Shown piece after piece: positions 61,452 to 64,000 of a DNA stretch of 64,000 nucleotides. Under the pieces are notes generated by a model. It searched no databases. It was not told the origin of the DNA and saw only the letters and a list, made by a program, of their open reading frames with translations. The stretch comes from Bacillota bacterium. GTDB lineage: Bacteria; Bacillota; Clostridia; Acetivibrionales; DSM-27016. How positions within the stretch are numbered: the first letter of the stretch is position 1; each line of letters starts with the position of its first letter. The stretch is taken from NCBI GenBank assembly GCA_023390115.1, contig JAEWDM010000012.1, positions 33,333 to 97,332 on the forward strand. Direction: 5' to 3'. A program made the translations under genes and the position numbers.

Positions 61452-62171
61452 TTATCATACTCCTTTCTTATTTATTTAAAATAGTAAAAACTATCTTTTG
61501 TTATGACCTGGTCCTAACATTTGCTTTTATCAAGCATTTGCCGACATGCTTATTATATACAAATTGTTCATTGTATACAAGATAAAATTTATTGAAAATT
61601 ATATTGTTGTGATTTTTTTTCAGATTAAGCAATTATTTTTCATAATTCTGTTATATTTTATCACATAATTTAATAATAATCAATCATTTTAATGATGAAA
61701 AACATATCTTTTTTCATTGCATAAGATTATATTAATTTATTACTTTTATTAACAATTGCATATAGTTTGTTATAATAATTTTTTTACAGTCAAAATTTGT
61801 AGAAAATAGGTTGATTTCCTCTTAAATGTTTAATAAAATATAATAGTATCAGTATTTGTCAATTCTTTGGTTGTATTAATATTTAGTTTAAGGAGGTGAA
61901 TCATTTTTCTACTTTCTTATAAAACTTTTTAGAGCTACTCTCACTCCTTCAGCCAGTAAAATTATGCAGAAATTATGCTAAAATAAACGAATTTTGTTTT
62001 ATAGGAATGGCATATTTTAAATTCAACTTATTCAGTGTTCCGCACTTCAGTGCCGCTTGACATTAATGAATTCTATCTCAGGGCACTGGTTGATGAAAAG
62101 GGGGGATTTTACAAACAAAATTTATTATTAGAACTGCATAGTACATATTTTTTTAGGGGGAGAGATTTTTT
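61452..62171. other. Divergent intergenic region between pta and the GH5 gene
   Basis: About 720 bp, very AT-rich, no credible gene. Toward pta it holds TTGTAT-N17-TATAAT (see separate entry). Toward GH5 it holds TTAACA (61749-61754), 16 bp, TATAAT (61771-61776), implying a leader of about 390 nt. An AAGGAGGTGA sequence at about 61890-61900 looks like a strong ribosome binding site but is not followed by a usable ORF. Confidence 0.5.
61552..61580 (-). promoter_or_regulatory. Promoter of pta-ackA
   Basis: Minus strand -35 TTGTAT (61580-61575), 17-bp spacer, -10 TATAAT (61557-61552), about 100 bp before the pta ATG. Confidence 0.65.
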
Positions 62172-63797
62172 ATGAGAAAAATAAAAAGAGTTATTTCATT
62201 AGCCGTTGCATTAATGCTGGCTTTTACGCTTTGCTTTTCAGCTTCCGTAAAAGCTGTTGACGGAAATAATGACGACTGGCTGCACTGTGAAGGCAATAAA
62301 ATTTATGATATGTATGGAAACGAGGTATGGCTGACAGGCGCCAACTGGTTTGGCTTTAACTGCAGCGAAAATGTCTTCCACGGTGCCTGGTATGATGTGA
62401 AGGGCATTCTGGAAAGCATAGCCGACAGGGGCATAGGCCTTTTAAGAATACCCATTTCAACAGAGCTTCTATATAGCTGGATGGTCGGAGCTCCCAATAA
62501 GGTCTCAAGTGTAACCGCCAGCAACAATCCTCCATATCACGTTATTAATCCCGATTTTTATGATCCTGAGACGGATGATGTAAAAAACAGTATGGAAATT
62601 TTCGATATTTCGATGGAATACTGCAAGCAACTGGGGATTAAAGTAATGATTGACATACACAGTCCTGACGCTAATAACTCAGGGCATATATACCCTCTAT
62701 GGTACGGGCTTGAAACAACTACGGCCGGCGAAATCACCACTCAAAAATGGATAGATACCTTGGTATGGCTTGCCGACAAATATAAAAACGATGATACTAT
62801 TCTGGCACTGGATTTGAAAAATGAGCCCCATGGAAAAAGGGGATACACTGCTGAGGCCCCCTCAGACATGGCAAAATGGGATAATTCCACAGACGAGAAT
62901 AACTGGAAGTATGCTGCTGAGGAATGTTCTAAAGCAATTCTTGCTGTAAACCCCAAGCTACTGATAATGATTGAAGGAATTGAACAATATCCAAAGACAG
63001 AAAAGGGATATACGTTTGATACTCCCGATATCTGGGGAGCGACAGGAGATGCTGCTCCATGGTATGGAGCATGGTGGGGAGGAAATTTAAGAGGAGTTAA
63101 GGATTATCCTATCGATCTGGGACCTTTAAACAGTCAAATTGTATATTCTCCGCATGACTACGGACCTTCAGTATACAACCAATCGTGGTTTGATAAGGAC
63201 TTTACAACCCAGACACTACTGGATGACTACTGGTATGATACCTGGGCATACATCAACGATCAGGGCATTGCACCTCTCCTGATTGGAGAATGGGGAGGCC
63301 ATATGGACGGCGGAAAAAATCAGAAATGGATGACGCTTCTCAGAGATTACATGGTAGAAAATAAAATTCATCATACCTTCTGGTGTATAAATCCTAATTC
63401 AGGAGATACCGGAGGACTGATAGGAAATGACTGGTCAACATGGGATGAAGAAAAATACGGGTTATTAAAGCCCTCATTGTGGCAGTCAGGCGGTAAATTT
63501 ATAGGGCTTGATCATCAGATACCCTTAGGCTCAAACGGAATTTCACTGGGAGAGTATTACAACACTCCCAATCCTGATCCCGACCCTGTAATTCTCTATG
63601 GTGATTTAAATGATGATAAAAATGTAAACTCCATAGATTTTGCTCTGCTTAAAAGATACCTTATCGGAGATACCTCTATAGACATAAATCTGGACGCAGC
63701 CGATGTAAATGATGACGGCGGTGTAAACTCTGTGGACTATGCTATCTTAAAAAGGTATTTAACCGGTGAGATAAATACACTGCCTTATAAAACTTAA
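62172..63797 (+). CDS. GH5 cellulase with C-terminal type I dockerin
   Basis: 541 residues. Signal peptide about 1-29 (VALMLAFTLCFSASVKAVDG). A GH5 domain spans about 32-460, with acid/base Glu in LDLKNEPHG and nucleophile Glu in LLIGEWGG. After a short Pro/Asp linker (NPDPDPV) comes a dockerin (about 478-538) with two repeats, GDLNDDKNVNSIDFALLKRYL and ADVNDDGGVNSVDYAILKRYL. It is a secreted, scaffoldin-bound cellulase. The ATG follows a GGGGGAGAG site. It is unlike the GH5 at the window start in sequence and lacks a CBM. Confidence 0.95.
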   Translation: MRKIKRVISLAVALMLAFTLCFSASVKAVDGNNDDWLHCEGNKIYDMYGNEVWLTGANWFGFNCSENVFHGAWYDVKGILESIADRGIGLLRIPISTELLYSWMVGAPNKVSSVTASNNPPYHVINPDFYDPETDDVKNSMEIFDISMEYCKQLGIKVMIDIHSPDANNSGHIYPLWYGLETTTAGEITTQKWIDTLVWLADKYKNDDTILALDLKNEPHGKRGYTAEAPSDMAKWDNSTDENNWKYAAEECSKAILAVNPKLLIMIEGIEQYPKTEKGYTFDTPDIWGATGDAAPWYGAWWGGNLRGVKDYPIDLGPLNSQIVYSPHDYGPSVYNQSWFDKDFTTQTLLDDYWYDTWAYINDQGIAPLLIGEWGGHMDGGKNQKWMTLLRDYMVENKIHHTFWCINPNSGDTGGLIGNDWSTWDEEKYGLLKPSLWQSGGKFIGLDHQIPLGSNGISLGEYYNTPNPDPDPVILYGDLNDDKNVNSIDFALLKRYLIGDTSIDINLDAADVNDDGGVNSVDYAILKRYLTGEINTLPYKT

Positions 63798-63840
63798 AGC
63801 AATAAAATTTAAAACAATAAACAGTTTATTCTATTTTGAG

Positions 63841-63872
63841 GCTATCGGATATTTTCCGATAGCTTTTTTTTT
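63841..63872 (+). terminator. Rho-independent terminator of the GH5 gene
   Basis: Perfect 9-bp stem GCTATCGGA/TCCGATAGC, 5-nt loop, nine T, about 45 bp after the stop. Confidence 0.9.
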
Positions 63873-64000
63873 GGGGGACATTTCTCAACAAATCAGCAAG
63901 ATTCTTCAAAAATTTACTTAAAACCTCTTTACCAAACTCATGTTCTGTGTTAAAATATAGAAAATAGTATATTACGGCATGCATGCTTAAATGATTGTCT

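Noticed and set aside
61885..61920. Small ORF after the AAGGAGGTGA sequence upstream of GH5
   Set aside because: Only non-standard starts and very short frames (about 9 codons) follow; no supported peptide.

Overview
The window looks like a chromosome segment of an anaerobic, spore-forming, cellulosome-producing Clostridia species (Acetivibrio/Ruminiclostridium/Pseudobacteroides-like). The basis is two secreted GH5 glycanases with type I dockerins at the two ends, a gerK-type germinant receptor and the sporulation gene ylbJ, pta-ackA, and moderately AT-rich DNA with strong GGAGG ribosome binding sites. No tRNA, rRNA, CRISPR array or intact insertion sequence was seen.

Layout. 1-1.6 kb: end of a GH5-CBM2-dockerin endoglucanase. 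1.8-6.9 kb: housekeeping block ylbJ / coiled-coil gene / coaD / rsmD / recG; rsmD appears to start at a rare AUU codon. 7-11.6 kb: M24 peptidase, VOC protein, intracellular GH26 mannanase and a stand-alone carrier-protein-domain protein of unknown role. 11.7-41.7 kb: a roughly 30-kb block, all on the minus strand, devoted to sulfur. 41.7-41.85 kb: a 142-bp MITE-like inverted-repeat element. 41.9-54.3 kb: a ten-gene Tad/type IVb-pilus-like secretion operon with unusual features. 55-58.8 kb: germinant receptor genes. 59-61.5 kb: pta-ackA. 62.2-63.8 kb: a second dockerin-bearing GH5.

The sulfur block is the main interest. It contains an Rrf2/CymR-type regulator, O-acetylhomoserine sulfhydrylase (metY), two cystathionine synthase/lyase paralogues, cysK, three small YezD/DUF2292-like proteins, sulfate activation (cysDN) and APS reduction (aprAB). 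It also contains a full set of nitrogenase-like genes: a NifB-type radical SAM protein, a NifX-like carrier, a NifH-like reductase and TWO NifDK/NifEN-like heterodimer pairs. A NitT/TauT-type ABC importer (ATPase, two permeases, binding protein) is split by a copper module (P1B ATPase, a DsbD_2-cupredoxin membrane protein, an SLH surface protein) that shares a repeated Cys-rich domain. No nifV, nifQ, nifS/U or molybdate transporter is seen. The best reading is a sulfur-scavenging nitrogenase-like reductase, related in idea to the methylthio-alkane reductase (Mar) system: an imported organosulfur compound is reductively cleaved and the released thiol or sulfide is captured by MetY/CysK.

Regulation can be read from the DNA. 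Six promoters in the block share one architecture: TTGACA, a 17-18 bp spacer, TAAAAT (or similar), then a motif close to ATAGGAATACTTGGAA. They lie before cymR-metY, cysK, the two nitrogenase-like operons, nifB-X-H, and the ROK-aprAB-cysDN operon. Three of the nitrogenase-like transcription units also carry related leader RNAs: a small stem-loop followed by GAGG and a terminator-like hairpin just before the first nif-like gene. This suggests repression by the CymR-like protein plus an attenuation step.
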